Counted from the first letter of the stretch, positions 19,050-28,468 are shown. The stretch is DNA of 64,000 bases from Aggregatibacter actinomycetemcomitans (GCF_003130205.1 NZ_NRDF01000001.1:367103-431102), one strand, 5' to 3'. The notes: generated by a model not told the origin, from the letters alone. A program made the numbers and translations.

Positions 19050-20063
19050 TTAACCGCCGATACTTGCCAAATGATTACGTACGCCACTATCGCCGATGTG
19101 CAGATAATGATGCTCACGCTTACCTTGTAACGCAGAGAAAATTCTTGATTGCAAAAGAAGTTGTTGTTTATCGGATTGTAACAAATCGCGTAATTCAATG
19201 CCTTCTTCGCCGAATAAACAAAGGTGCAATTTCCCTTTGGCAGAAACCCGTAAACGGTTACAACCGGCGCAGAAATTTTTCTCATAAGGCATAATTAAGC
19301 CGATTTCGCCCACATACTCAGGATGGCGAAACACTTTTGCCGGACCATCAGAACGATTTTTCACCTGCAACTGCCAACCTGAGCGCAGTAATTTCTGTTC
19401 CAGAATCTGCCCGGATAAATGATGTTTTTGGAAGAAAGCATTCATTTCGCCGGTTTGCATTAATTCAATAAAACGCATTTGAACGGGTTTGTCTTTAATC
19501 CACGCCAGAAAACCGGAAAAATCCTTGTCATTTAAATCTTTCATTAACACGGAATTCACTTTAATTTTTTGATAGCCGCATTCAAAAGCGCGATCAATGC
19601 CGCGCATAATGTCATCAAATTTATCTACGCCGGTAATCCGTTGGAACATTCTGGCATCCAAGCTGTCAACACTTACATTAATGGATGTGATGCCGGCATT
19701 TTTCCAGTGCTCGACGTCTTTCAGTAAACGAAAACCATTGGTGGTTAAGGCGATTTGTTTGATGCCCTCAATTTGGCTGATCGTTTCGGCGATAACGAGA
19801 AAGTCTTTGCGTAAGGTCGGTTCACCGCCGGTGATGCGTACTTTTTCCGTTCCCATGATGCTAAAGCTGTTCACCAAACGACGAATTTCATCCAAGGTTA
19901 AAAAGCTCGGCTTGTTGGGTTCCGGTTGATAACCGTCAGGCAGGCAATAATTGCAACGGAAATTACACACATCGGTAATTGACAGTCGCAAATAGTAATA
20001 CGCACGTTGGAACGAATCAACTAATTGAGTCGCCCCAACGTTTTTGATTGGAATGGTTTGCAT
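19050..20063 (-). CDS. moaA: MoaA, GTP 3',8-cyclase (radical SAM)
   Basis: A radical SAM enzyme that starts molybdenum cofactor synthesis by rearranging GTP. The 337-residue protein has the N-terminal cluster motif CNFRCNYC (CxxxCxxC, residues 33-40), the [10 protein letters not shown] segment and a C-terminal second Fe-S site ([18 protein letters not shown]). It ends in Gly-Gly, as MoaA does. It is first in moaACDE and is preceded by a probable Moco riboswitch. The divergent neighbour ybhK is also its neighbour in E. coli. Confidence 0.97.
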   Translation of the reverse strand: MQTIPIKNVGATQLVDSFQRAYYYLRLSITDVCNFRCNYCLPDGYQPEPNKPSFLTLDEIRRLVNSFSIMGTEKVRITGGEPTLRKDFLVIAETISQIEGIKQIALTTNGFRLLKDVEHWKNAGITSINVSVDSLDARMFQRITGVDKFDDIMRGIDRAFECGYQKIKVNSVLMKDLNDKDFSGFLAWIKDKPVQMRFIELMQTGEMNAFFQKHHLSGQILEQKLLRSGWQLQVKNRSDGPAKVFRHPEYVGEIGLIMPYEKNFCAGCNRLRVSAKGKLHLCLFGEEGIELRDLLQSDKQQLLLQSRIFSALQGKREHHYLHIGDSGVRNHLASIGG

Positions 20064-20079
20064 TTGACACCTTTCTAAA

Positions 20080-20192
20080 AACGGAGAGGATAAATCGTTT
20101 CCAACGTATCCCTGAATAATACGGACTGCGTATTATTGGCATTACCACCCTATTTTGAGACCAAAACGTAGGTTAAGTAAGCTCGGAGTTAT
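20080..20192 (-). ncRNA. Probable molybdenum cofactor (Moco) riboswitch
   Basis: The moaA leader on the minus strand starts ACTCCGAGC, continues through GGTGGTAATGCC, a perfect hairpin AATAATACG-CAGTC-CGTATTATT, then GGGATACG and GGAAACG, and ends CTCTCCG about 17 bases before the moaA ATG. Moco RNAs are known upstream of moaA in gamma-proteobacteria, and I recall several of these segments as conserved. Because the aptamer reaches almost to the start codon, control of translation is plausible. The assignment is by pattern memory and position, without a model search. Confidence 0.7.
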
Positions 20193-20432
20193 ATGCGTTA
20201 AATTAAGTTTTTTATATTGTAAAAGATTAAATTCGGCAATTGCAATCAATTAATTTGATCTAGATTATAAAATAATAAAATTCTTTAAAATCAATTATAT
20301 AATAAATTACATAACGATAAAAAATAACAATAAAACGGTATTTATCTACCTCATAATAATTATAAACTAACGAACAAAAATAAATCGTTACCATTGCCAA
20401 AAAGAAAATAAAGGAAAATAAAGGAAAATAAA
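20193..20432. promoter_or_regulatory. Divergent moaA-ybhK promoter region
   Basis: About 240 AT-rich bases contain the start regions for moaA (leftward) and ybhK (rightward). I see several TATAAT-like hexamers but cannot single out one promoter. Three perfect 10-bp tandem repeats (GAAAATAAAG, 20404-20433) run into the ybhK start codon. Confidence 0.5.
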
Positions 20433-20433
20433 G
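20404..20433 (+). repeat. Three tandem copies of GAAAATAAAG before ybhK
   Basis: Three perfect 10-bp units end on the first base of the GTG start codon. Each unit junction creates AAGGAAAA, and the last junction is the Shine-Dalgarno. Copy-number changes would preserve this site but move the promoter relative to it. Confidence 0.85.
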
Positions 20434-21401
20434 TGGCGGACTTTAACGGCTATCAACAACACGAAAATCTGAGCAAAATTAAAAAAATCGTGGCGATTGG
20501 CGGAGGACACGGATTAGGTCGGGTCATGTCAGCCTTAAGTTTTATGAACGAGCGCCTCACCGCCATTGTTACCACCACCGATAACGGCGGTTCTACAGGA
20601 CGCATTCGCAGTGATCAGGGCGGCATTGCCTGGGGCGATTTACGCAATTGTTTAAATCAAATCATCATACAACCGAGTACCGCCTCCGCCTTGTTTGAAT
20701 ATCGTTTCAGCGGCAACGGCGAATTGGCGGGACACAATCTCGGCAATTTGATGCTGAAAGCCTTGGAAGATTTGCATATTCGCCCGATGGAAGCCGTTAA
20801 TCTGATTCGTGATTTGCTTGATGTTAAATCTTTTATCGTGCCGATGTCGGAACAGCCTGTGCATCTGGCCGCCATTTCAGGCAGCGGCGCCAGCGTGGTA
20901 GGCGAAGTGAGCGTGGACAGCTTAACCGAACTGCCGAAATCCATTTTTCTTGTTCCCTACGTGCAAGCCACACCGGAAGCCATTAGCGCGCTAAAAGAAG
21001 CGGAAGTCATTTTATTCGGACCCGGCAGTTTTTTAACCAGTATTCTACCGCCGGTTCTCTTGCCTGAAGTCATCGAACAATTACAACAAAGCCAAGCCAA
21101 GAAAATTTTTATTGATAACCTCGGCGTCGAACGTAGCCCCGCTGCAAGACTTTCCCTTGCCGATCGCATCCAGTGGATTAACGACACCGTCGGCAAACCG
21201 ATCATTGATGCTGCCATTGTCCCCTTTGACAACGCACCGGAAAATCTGCACGACATTAAAATCCTCGCCGGCCGTCTCAACGCCGACGACATCACCTACC
21301 GCCACGACCGCGCCCTCCTCTGCTCCGCCATTGACGAACTATTGGGCGAATTGCCGGAATCGCGCGACTACGAAGAGCATTTGGAAGCTATTAATATCTA
21401 A
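20433..21401 (+). CDS. ybhK: YvcK/YbhK family protein (CofD-like fold)
   Basis: A 322-residue cytoplasmic protein of the YvcK/YbhK family. It has the N-terminal nucleotide-binding loop GGGHGLGR, then TTDNGGSTGRIR and GDLRNCL, and a later GPGSFLTSI. Relatives affect carbon metabolism and cell shape and bind UDP-sugars in Firmicutes; the role in Pasteurellaceae is unclear. The start is GTG with AGGA 8 bases upstream. The divergent pair with moaA matches E. coli ybhK-moaA. A hairpin of inverted uptake sequences follows the stop. Confidence 0.9.
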   Translation: MADFNGYQQHENLSKIKKIVAIGGGHGLGRVMSALSFMNERLTAIVTTTDNGGSTGRIRSDQGGIAWGDLRNCLNQIIIQPSTASALFEYRFSGNGELAGHNLGNLMLKALEDLHIRPMEAVNLIRDLLDVKSFIVPMSEQPVHLAAISGSGASVVGEVSVDSLTELPKSIFLVPYVQATPEAISALKEAEVILFGPGSFLTSILPPVLLPEVIEQLQQSQAKKIFIDNLGVERSPAARLSLADRIQWINDTVGKPIIDAAIVPFDNAPENLHDIKILAGRLNADDITYRHDRALLCSAIDELLGELPESRDYEEHLEAINI

Positions 21402-21448
21402 AAAAGTGCGGTGAAAAAACACAGAGAATTTTCACCGCACTTTTATTT
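21402..21448. terminator. Inverted uptake-sequence terminator between ybhK and rhuM-fic
   Basis: AAAAAAGTGCGGTGAAAA and TTTTCACCGCACTTTT flank a short loop. It sits between two converging genes and has T-runs on both strands. Confidence 0.8.
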
Positions 21449-21465
21449 ATTCTGAAATTTGAGCA

Positions 21466-22458
21466 CTAGCTTTTTAGCAAAATAAAATGCTCAATCAGCT
21501 TAATCATGAGTTCTTTCTGTTCAGGCAAACTTTCCGCCGCAAGCAATGCCAATGCCACTAAGGTATTATCATTAATTAACTGTTCTACCGGCTTTGCCAA
21601 TAAGTGTTGATTTAATCGCAAATACCATAAAAACAGGAAAGATCCTGTGCGTTTATTGCCATCGGTCAACGGATGATTTTTGATAATAAAATACAATAAA
21701 TTAGCCGCTCGGCTGGCAATATTCGGATAAAAAAGCGTATCACCGAATCCCTGTTCAATCGTTGCAATGGCGGAAGCTAAACCAGAATTTCGTTGTTGTC
21801 CAAATAACGCCGTCGCTTCCCCTTTTTCCACTAACGCCCGTTTTAATTGAGAAATTGCCTGTAATACGTCATCCAACACCAACGGAACCATATTATTCTG
21901 CTTCTGCTGATTCGTCGTTAGGCTTTGCTCATCGTAAGCCTGTAACAAACTCCAACTTCGCGCATAATCCTGCACAACCGACAATACGGCTTTGCCTTCG
22001 TCAGATAACAACGATTGATTGCTTAACGTCTGCCCAAGCAAGCCTATGACTTGTTCAAATTCAATGCCTCGTTCTTGTAAACGTCGCTCATTTAATGCGT
22101 AACCCTGCACCAAATATTGCTTCAGGGTTTGTGTAGCCCATTGGCGAAATTGCGTAGCCCGCTTAGAACTAATCCGATATCCCACGGAAATGATAGCATC
22201 AAGGTTGTAATATTTAATTGTACGCTTAACATTACGCTTACCTTCTTGTCGAACTACCGAGAAATCCTCGGTAGTTGAAATTTCATCAAGCTCATGTTCC
22301 AAATAAATATTTTTAAGATGCAGACTAATATTATCTGTGCTTGTACTAAATAATTTCGCCATTTCAGACTGGCTAAGCCAAACCGTCTCCTTCTCAAAAG
22401 ACACGGTTAACGAAACTTTCCCGTCCTGATTGGTATAAATCTGAATTTGGTTATTCAT
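21466..22458 (-). CDS. RhuM-domain protein fused to a Fic/Doc domain
   Basis: A 330-residue two-domain protein. Residues ~1-190 match the RhuM family (WLSQSEMAKLFSTSTDNISLHLKNI, then TIKYYNLDAIISVGYRISS), probably a DNA-binding or recognition module. The C-terminal part is Fic/Doc-like with HPLTDGNKRTG at 262-272. The Lys after Asn is Doc-like (GNK) and not the GNG of AMP-transferring Fic proteins, so phosphotransfer to a translation factor is one possibility. No antitoxin-sized partner gene lies next to it. The start at 22458 (MNNQIQIY) is used; 28 more in-frame codons upstream look non-coding. The exact activity is unknown. Confidence 0.82.
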   Translation of the reverse strand: MNNQIQIYTNQDGKVSLTVSFEKETVWLSQSEMAKLFSTSTDNISLHLKNIYLEHELDEISTTEDFSVVRQEGKRNVKRTIKYYNLDAIISVGYRISSKRATQFRQWATQTLKQYLVQGYALNERRLQERGIEFEQVIGLLGQTLSNQSLLSDEGKAVLSVVQDYARSWSLLQAYDEQSLTTNQQKQNNMVPLVLDDVLQAISQLKRALVEKGEATALFGQQRNSGLASAIATIEQGFGDTLFYPNIASRAANLLYFIIKNHPLTDGNKRTGSFLFLWYLRLNQHLLAKPVEQLINDNTLVALALLAAESLPEQKELMIKLIEHFILLKS

Positions 22459-22663
22459 TGAATTAATCCTTATGCCATAAACCGACTCAATATGAAACAA
22501 TAGATTATAAGAAAAGCAAAACACCGAAAAAGATGGTTGCACTTAAATCGCTACGTAGATCGCAAAATTCACATTTTTTGTTTAATAAAATTTACGCTTC
22601 AACGAAAAGATACAACGCCATGAAATCCCTGCCGGTTCGGTATTTGAAATTTGATCATTGAAA

Positions 22664-22723
22664 GAAAAAGTGCGGTGGGTTTTCTCAACGTTTTTTCACT
22701 ACGAAAACCCACCGCACTTTTTA
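22664..22723 (-). terminator. Terminator of thiI
   Basis: AAAAAGTGCGGTGGGTTTTC and GAAAACCCACCGCACTTTTT form a perfect 20-bp stem with an 18-base loop. The arms are an extended inverted pair of uptake sequences, 27 bases after the thiI stop. Confidence 0.85.
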
Positions 22724-22749
22724 TGCAAAAATTTAGTTTATGGAATGCG

Positions 22750-24207
22750 TCAGGAAACGGATTTCTTAAACACCTTCACATTATTAAACCCGTTCTCTTT
22801 CAAATACAGCGCCTGTAATTTGCTCATCACGCCGCGTTCGCAATACAGCACATAATTTTTGCTTTGATCCAACTCGGCAAATTGATTAGACAGTTTGTAG
22901 AACGGTAACAAAATCATCATTTGATTTTCAATATGTAACGGTTTTTCGTCGATTTCTTCCGGGCTGCGAATGTCGATAATCACGTCATTTGCCCCCAACA
23001 CGGAAACAGTATCCACGGAACCCACCTCTTTTTCCGTCTGCTCGGCGATTTGACGAATATCCAAATATTGCGCATTTTCTACCGCACGTTCCAACACGGC
23101 AAAATTGAAATTTCCCTCTTCCTGTTCGATTTTCGCTTTAATGGCTTTCACCGTCGGATTTTTAGAAATCACGCCGCAGAATTCCGGCATGGATTTGGCT
23201 ATGTCGTCGGTGCCGATGTGTTTTGCCATGGCGATGATTTGTTCTTTGTCGTGCGTGATTAACGGACGCAACACCAACACCTCGGCGGCTTCATCAATTA
23301 AACGTAAATTGGTTAAGGTTTGGCTGGAAACCTGCCCTAACGCCTCGCCGGTGACAATCGCCTGAATGTCGAAACGTTGCGCGATTTTGGAAGCGGCACG
23401 CACCATCATGCGTTTGAGCACCACGCCCATTTGTCCGTTATCCACGTTTTCCAGAATCTCGCCCACCACGCCTTCAAAGTTAATCGCCACAAAACGCACT
23501 TTATGCGAGCTGCCGTAACGTTGCCAAATGTAATACGCCATTTGTTTCACACCGATTTCGTGTGCCGCGCCGCCTAAATTAAAGAAGCAATAATGTACGC
23601 GCGAACCGCGACGCAACAACATATAACTGGACACGCCGGAATCGAATCCGCCGGAAATCAGCGACAGCACGTCTTCCTGGGTGCCGATCGGATAACCGCC
23701 GATGCCTTCGTAACGGACGCGCACCAGCATCATTTTGTCGTCTTCAATTTCAATGCGTACCGTCACATCGGGATTTTTCAGCTGCACTTTAGCGCTGGCG
23801 ATATGTTGATTCAGCCCGCCGCCGATATAACGTTCCGCGTCCAGCGAGTTAAATTCATGTTTGCCTTTGCGTTTTACCCGCACGCAAAAGGTTTTGTTTT
23901 CCAGTTGCGGCGCCACATTGGACAGGGTTTGCTCAAAAATATCATGCAGGCTGTTAAACGATTTTTCTTCCACTTGCAGAAAATGATGAATCCCCGGAAT
24001 GCGTTGCAGCTGCTCAATAAGCATCGGTAAATTCTCTTCGATTTTTGACCGGACTTCAATGTAATCCCAATGCTTCACCACGGCGATGGTGTCATCGTAT
24101 TTTGCCAATACGTTACGAATATTACCGGTCAGTATTTTCACGAACTGTTTCCGCACGGATTCGCTTTTAATCATAATTTCCGGAAATAATTTGACGATAA
24201 ATTTCAT
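22750..24207 (-). CDS. thiI: ThiI, tRNA 4-thiouridine synthase / thiazole sulfur carrier
   Basis: A 485-residue enzyme that adenylates and thiolates U8 of tRNA and feeds sulfur into thiamine thiazole. The order is an N-terminal ferredoxin-like and THUMP domain (to ~165), a PP-loop ATPase with [12 protein letters not shown] (~183), and a C-terminal rhodanese domain with the active cysteine C456 in YCERG. This rhodanese extension and its position are as in E. coli ThiI. It is a single-gene unit with a strong terminator. Confidence 0.96.
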   Translation of the reverse strand: MKFIVKLFPEIMIKSESVRKQFVKILTGNIRNVLAKYDDTIAVVKHWDYIEVRSKIEENLPMLIEQLQRIPGIHHFLQVEEKSFNSLHDIFEQTLSNVAPQLENKTFCVRVKRKGKHEFNSLDAERYIGGGLNQHIASAKVQLKNPDVTVRIEIEDDKMMLVRVRYEGIGGYPIGTQEDVLSLISGGFDSGVSSYMLLRRGSRVHYCFFNLGGAAHEIGVKQMAYYIWQRYGSSHKVRFVAINFEGVVGEILENVDNGQMGVVLKRMMVRAASKIAQRFDIQAIVTGEALGQVSSQTLTNLRLIDEAAEVLVLRPLITHDKEQIIAMAKHIGTDDIAKSMPEFCGVISKNPTVKAIKAKIEQEEGNFNFAVLERAVENAQYLDIRQIAEQTEKEVGSVDTVSVLGANDVIIDIRSPEEIDEKPLHIENQMMILLPFYKLSNQFAELDQSKNYVLYCERGVMSKLQALYLKENGFNNVKVFKKSVS

Positions 24208-24512
24208 GTTAATTCACTTTTTAACCACGAGAAAAATGGGGCGTATTTTAACAGATAGTGCAAAAATTGCCATTGGCTCAAACGCCTTTCAAACCCTCTT
24301 AATATAAAAATATATATAACGATTAATTATATCGTGATCGTTATCACAGAAATAAAATTAATTTACTGATTTATAAGTAAATAAAGAAATTAATTTATTT
24401 TACTTGACTGAAATCAAAGTATTTATATTTAGATACACTAGAATCAACACTAACTCGTTGTAGTTATAAATTTCTTTTAGTTATTAAAACGATCAAACAT
24501 CGGAGTGATTCC
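24208..24512 (+). promoter_or_regulatory. Promoter region of torYZ
   Basis: This 305-bp AT-rich gap separates divergent thiI and torY. It contains a strong CRP-like palindrome at 24333-24348. No coding frame or repeat is visible. Start sites cannot be fixed by eye. Confidence 0.5.
24333..24348. promoter_or_regulatory. CRP site overlapping an FNR-like core before torYZ
   Basis: CGTGA-TCGTTA-TCACA has one mismatch to the CRP consensus. Its centre TGAT-CGTT-ATCA is also a perfect FNR core, with outer bases G and C where FNR prefers T and A. Either regulator would suit an anaerobic respiratory operon. Confidence 0.6.
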
Positions 24513-25613
24513 ATGTCAAAAACAAAAAAAATTGTGACCGCACTTTGCCTGATGGGGATTGGGGCAGGTGCGTTGTGGGGGACGCAGTTTGTCATGCACG
24601 AGACCAGCTCGCCGGAATTCTGCGTCAGCTGCCATTCCATGAGCCATCCGCAACAGGAATGGGAAGGTTCCAGCCATTTTGCCAACGCCAAAGGCATCCG
24701 CGCCGAATGTGCGGATTGTCACGTGCCGCAAGAAGGCTGGCATTATGTCAAAGCCAAATTCATTGCTTTGAAAGATGTTTGGTATGAAATGCAAGGCAAA
24801 TTGGACAGCAAGGAAAAATATGAAGAACACCGTGCGGAAATGGCGCAGCGCGTGTGGGACGACATGAAAGCCACCGATTCGGAAACCTGTCGTAGCTGCC
24901 ATAGTTTCGACGCCATGGAATTGTCCAAACAATCCAAGCTAGCCAAACAAACCCATATTGATGCCAAAGCGAACGGACAAACCTGTATCGATTGCCACAA
25001 AGGCATCGTGCATTTCTTGCCTGAAGTTCACGCCGATCAATCGGCGGTAAAATCCGGCGCGCCGAAGGGCGGGCTGATAACCGAAAACACCACCTTATAT
25101 GCCACCGAAATGGTGAAAGCCCAAGGCACGAAAGGCGGTGAAGTACGCTTAATGCCATTTGCCGAAGTGACGGAATGGCAGGTGCAAGGGGATCAAATTC
25201 ACGGCACATTACACGGCTGGCAACAAACAGGTGCGGAATCTGTGGTGTATTTGGATTTAGGCAAACGGATTACGGTTGCCTTGGTGGATGAAGACGCGCG
25301 CAATAACGCGCAAGTGTTGCAAACCAAACACGATGACGTGACCGATTCCGAATGGAAAGAAGTGACTTTTGCGGTGAATGTGGCGAAAGAAAAAATGTCT
25401 TCAGATTTGACCGCACTTAATCAATACGGCAACAATTTAAACCAAACTCATTGTAGCGGTTGCCACGCGGCAATCGGCGCCGATCACTATACGGCGAATC
25501 AATGGATCGGCGTGGTGAACTCCATGAAAGATCGCACTTCCATGACCAAAGACGATGTGCGTGCCGTGACGATTTATTTACAACGCAACGCCAAAGATAT
25601 GAAAGCAAAATAA
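24513..25613 (+). CDS. torY: TorY-type pentahaem c-type cytochrome (NapC/NirT family)
   Basis: A membrane-anchored quinol oxidase that passes electrons to the periplasmic reductase encoded next to it. The 366-residue protein has an N-terminal membrane anchor (about residues 7-27), the NapC/NirT domain with four haem sites (CxxCH at 37, 66, 126 and 158) and a C-terminal domain with a fifth (314-318). Five haems and this length match TorC/TorY. An uptake sequence overlaps codons near the start. It is 60 bases upstream of torZ. The H. influenzae counterpart pair has been linked to methionine sulfoxide reduction, so the substrate may not be trimethylamine N-oxide. Confidence 0.93.
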   Translation: MSKTKKIVTALCLMGIGAGALWGTQFVMHETSSPEFCVSCHSMSHPQQEWEGSSHFANAKGIRAECADCHVPQEGWHYVKAKFIALKDVWYEMQGKLDSKEKYEEHRAEMAQRVWDDMKATDSETCRSCHSFDAMELSKQSKLAKQTHIDAKANGQTCIDCHKGIVHFLPEVHADQSAVKSGAPKGGLITENTTLYATEMVKAQGTKGGEVRLMPFAEVTEWQVQGDQIHGTLHGWQQTGAESVVYLDLGKRITVALVDEDARNNAQVLQTKHDDVTDSEWKEVTFAVNVAKEKMSSDLTALNQYGNNLNQTHCSGCHAAIGADHYTANQWIGVVNSMKDRTSMTKDDVRAVTIYLQRNAKDMKAK

Positions 25614-25673
25614 TAGGGATAAATTAAATCCCAAATCTTGGTATCAGTTTAATGACGACAAAACGAGGCTTAA

Positions 25674-28163
25674 ATGAAAAACAGCAACATTAATCACACC
25701 CGCCGTGACTTTTTGAAAAAAACCTCTCTCGGCGTAGCGGGCGCATCGCTTTCCGGCGGTGTGGTCGGTTCCATTATCTCACCGAAAGCGGCGGCTGCCG
25801 AAAACACCATGCAAACCGTGGTCACGGCCGCCCACTGGGGCCCTATCGGCGTGGTGGTGGAAAACGGCAAAGCAGTGAAATCCGGTCCGGCAATTGAGCC
25901 TGCTGCACCGAACGAATTGCAATCTGTCGTGCCGGATCAGCTTTACAGCGAAACCCGCGTGAAATATCCAATGGTGCGTAAAGGCTTCTTAGCCAATCCG
26001 GGCAAAAGCGACACCACCATGCGTGGACGCGACGAATGGGTGCGCGTGTCTTGGGATGAAGCGCTGGATTTGGTGCACGATCAATTAAAACGCGTGCGTG
26101 ATAAACACGGGCCGACAGGCATTTTCGCCGGTTCTTACGGCTGGTTTAGTTGCGGCGCATTGCACGCTTCCCGCACTTTATTACAACGTTATATGAACGC
26201 CACCGGCGGTTTCGTCGGACATAAAGGCGACTACTCCACCGGCGCGGCGCAGGTGATTATGCCACACGTGCTCGGCACTATTGAAGTGTATGAACAACAA
26301 ACCAGCTGGGAATCCGTGTTAGAACACAGCGATATTATCGTGCTTTGGTCGGCAAACCCGCTAACCACCATGCGCATTGCGTGGATGTCCACCGACCAAA
26401 AAGGCATAGAATATTTCAAAAAATTCGAAGCCACCGGCAAACGCATTATTTGTATCGATCCGCAAAAAAGCGAAACCTGCCAAATGCTGAACGCAGAATG
26501 GTTGCCGATCAACACCGCAACGGATGTGCCGTTAATGCTGGGCATTGCGCATACTTTAGTCAGCGAAAATAAACACGATAAAGACTTCCTGAAAAAATAC
26601 ACCGCCGGTTATGGAAAATTTGAAGATTACCTGTTGGGCAAAACCGACCATCAACCGAAAGATGCACAATGGGCGAGCAAAATTTGCGGCATTCCCGCGG
26701 ACACCATTAAACAATTAGCAAAAGATTTTTCAAGTAAACGCACCATGTTAATGGGTGGCTGGGGAATGCAACGCCAACGCCACGGCGAACAAAGCCACTG
26801 GATGCTCGTCACCCTCGCCGCCATGCTCGGGCAAATCGGCTTGCCGGGCGGAGGATTCGGTTTGAGTTATCACTATTCCAATGGCGGTGTGCCAAGTACG
26901 ACAGGCGGCATTATTGGTTCCATTACCGCCAGCCCATCTGCCAAAGCCGGCGCAAAAACCTGGTTAGACGACACTTCCAAATCCGCTTTCCCGTTGGCGC
27001 GTATCGCCGATGTGTTGCTCAATCCGGGCAAAACCATTCAGTATAACGGCACGGAAATCACCTATCCGGACATCAAAGCCGTCTATTGGGCGGGCGGCAA
27101 CCCGTTTGTGCACCATCAAGACACCAACACCTTGGTGAAAGCCTTCCAACAACCCGATGTGGTTATCGTCAACGAAGTAAACTGGACGCCGACCGCACGC
27201 ATGGCTGACATTGTATTGCCGGCAACCACCAGTTACGAACGCAACGACCTTACCATGGCGGGTGACTATTCCATGATGAGCGTTTACCCTATGAAGCAAG
27301 TGGTTCCACCGCAATTTGAAGCGAAAAACGACTACGATATTTTCGTCGAACTGGCAAAACGTGCGGGCGTGGAAGAACAATACACCGAAGGCAAAACAGA
27401 AATGGAATGGTTGGAAGAATTCTACAATGCCGCCTTCACCGCCGCACGAACTAACCGCGTCGCCATGCCACGTTTTGAAAAATTCTGGGCGGAAAATAAA
27501 CCGTTACGTTTTGAAGCCGGTGACGCGGCGAAAAAATGGGTGCGCTACGGCGAATTCCGTGAAGATCCGTTGCTCAATCCGCTCGGCACGCCGTCCGGTA
27601 AAATTGAAATTTATTCCGATGTGGTTGCCAAAATGAATTACGACGATTGCAAAGGTCACCCAAGCTGGATGGAACCGGAAGAATTTGCCGGCAACGTCAC
27701 GGAAGAATATCCGTTGGCATTGGTGACACCGCACCCGTACTACCGCCTGCACAGCCAATTGGCGCACACCTCATTGCGTCAAAAATATGCGGTCAACGAT
27801 CGTGAACCGGTGATGCTCCACCCTGAAGATGCCGCCCCGCGTGGCATTAAAGACGGAGACATCGTCCGCATCCACAGCAAACGCGGACAAGTACTTGCCG
27901 GCGCTGTGGTCACCGAAAACATCATCAAAGGCACCGTCGCCTTACATGAAGGCGCCTGGTACGACCCGATGGATTTAGGTGAAAGCGAAAAACCATTGTG
28001 CAAAAACGGTTGTCCGAACGTACTCACCCGCGACGAAGGCACCTCCAAACTGGCACAGGGTAACTCACCTAATACCTGTATCGTGCAGGTAGAAAAATTT
28101 GTAGGCAACGCTCCTGAGGTCACTGTATTTAAACAGCCGAAACACGCCGCGCAAAATGCCTAA
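25674..28163 (+). CDS. torZ: TorZ/MtsZ-type periplasmic molybdoenzyme (S-/N-oxide reductase)
   Basis: An 829-residue DMSO-reductase-family enzyme using bis-molybdopterin guanine dinucleotide. A Tat signal (TRRDFLKK, residues 9-16) precedes a hydrophobic stretch, with cleavage near residue 42. There is no N-terminal Fe-S cysteine cluster, as expected for this group. The molybdenum-ligating serine is probably S188 in GDYSTGAAQ. E. coli TorZ accepts N-oxides and biotin sulfoxide. The H. influenzae homologue is reported as a methionine sulfoxide reductase (MtsZ), so a role in repair or anaerobic respiration is open. It depends on the cofactor made by moaACDE a few kb upstream. Confidence 0.93.
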   Translation: MKNSNINHTRRDFLKKTSLGVAGASLSGGVVGSIISPKAAAAENTMQTVVTAAHWGPIGVVVENGKAVKSGPAIEPAAPNELQSVVPDQLYSETRVKYPMVRKGFLANPGKSDTTMRGRDEWVRVSWDEALDLVHDQLKRVRDKHGPTGIFAGSYGWFSCGALHASRTLLQRYMNATGGFVGHKGDYSTGAAQVIMPHVLGTIEVYEQQTSWESVLEHSDIIVLWSANPLTTMRIAWMSTDQKGIEYFKKFEATGKRIICIDPQKSETCQMLNAEWLPINTATDVPLMLGIAHTLVSENKHDKDFLKKYTAGYGKFEDYLLGKTDHQPKDAQWASKICGIPADTIKQLAKDFSSKRTMLMGGWGMQRQRHGEQSHWMLVTLAAMLGQIGLPGGGFGLSYHYSNGGVPSTTGGIIGSITASPSAKAGAKTWLDDTSKSAFPLARIADVLLNPGKTIQYNGTEITYPDIKAVYWAGGNPFVHHQDTNTLVKAFQQPDVVIVNEVNWTPTARMADIVLPATTSYERNDLTMAGDYSMMSVYPMKQVVPPQFEAKNDYDIFVELAKRAGVEEQYTEGKTEMEWLEEFYNAAFTAARTNRVAMPRFEKFWAENKPLRFEAGDAAKKWVRYGEFREDPLLNPLGTPSGKIEIYSDVVAKMNYDDCKGHPSWMEPEEFAGNVTEEYPLALVTPHPYYRLHSQLAHTSLRQKYAVNDREPVMLHPEDAAPRGIKDGDIVRIHSKRGQVLAGAVVTENIIKGTVALHEGAWYDPMDLGESEKPLCKNGCPNVLTRDEGTSKLAQGNSPNTCIVQVEKFVGNAPEVTVFKQPKHAAQNA

Positions 28164-28170
28164 CAAAACG

Positions 28171-28210
28171 ACCGCACTTTGGATTGATGAGATCAAAGTG
28201 CGGTTTGTTT
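28171..28210 (+). terminator. Inverted uptake-sequence terminator after torZ
   Basis: ACCGCACTTTGGAT and the AAAGTGCGGT at 28195-28204 are inverted arms, followed by TTGTTTTT, 8 bases after the torZ stop. Confidence 0.75.
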
Positions 28211-28468
28211 TTGGGATGTTTTTTAACTTTAATTTGCCTAATAAAGATCACTTTTTTCCCCTGTTTACGGGGAACAAAACACAACGTGTTTTGAGCGTTG
28301 GCTTTGCCAATGACCCCGAGGGGCAAGCATAGCGAGTAATGTGCCCAAAGGGCGGAAGGGGCTTATCCCCCCCTCAGCCTGCGGCAGCTCCCCCCGTAAA
28401 CGGGAGGGAGCCAAGATGATGATTTCAGCGTATGTAGAGTGCGGTTTGTTTTTGGGGTGTTTTTTAAC
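28197..28468. repeat. 31-bp direct repeats flanking a GC-rich intergenic element
   Basis: The 31-base segment at 28197-28227 recurs at 28438-28468 with a single A-to-G change. It begins AGTGCGGTTTG and ends GTTTTTTAAC. Between the copies lie 210 bases without a gene, holding short palindromes (CCCTGTTTACGGGG near 28260) and copy B of the nrdA-nrdB repeat. The right copy overlaps the stop codon of the minus-strand gene that ends at 28464, so the stop and downstream context come from the repeat. Confidence 0.8.
28364..28415 (-). repeat. Palindromic intergenic repeat, copy B
   Basis: Read on the minus strand, this begins CTTGGCTCCCTCCCGTTTAC and continues GGGGGGAGCTGCCGCAGGCT. It matches 980-1030 with a few mismatches. 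It is non-coding, GC-rich and able to fold; probably a small dispersed element of this genome. Confidence 0.65.

Noticed and set aside
23593..24030. Plus-strand frame of 145 codons inside thiI
   Set aside because: Histidine- and arginine-rich shadow of the thiI reading frame, with no homology seen.
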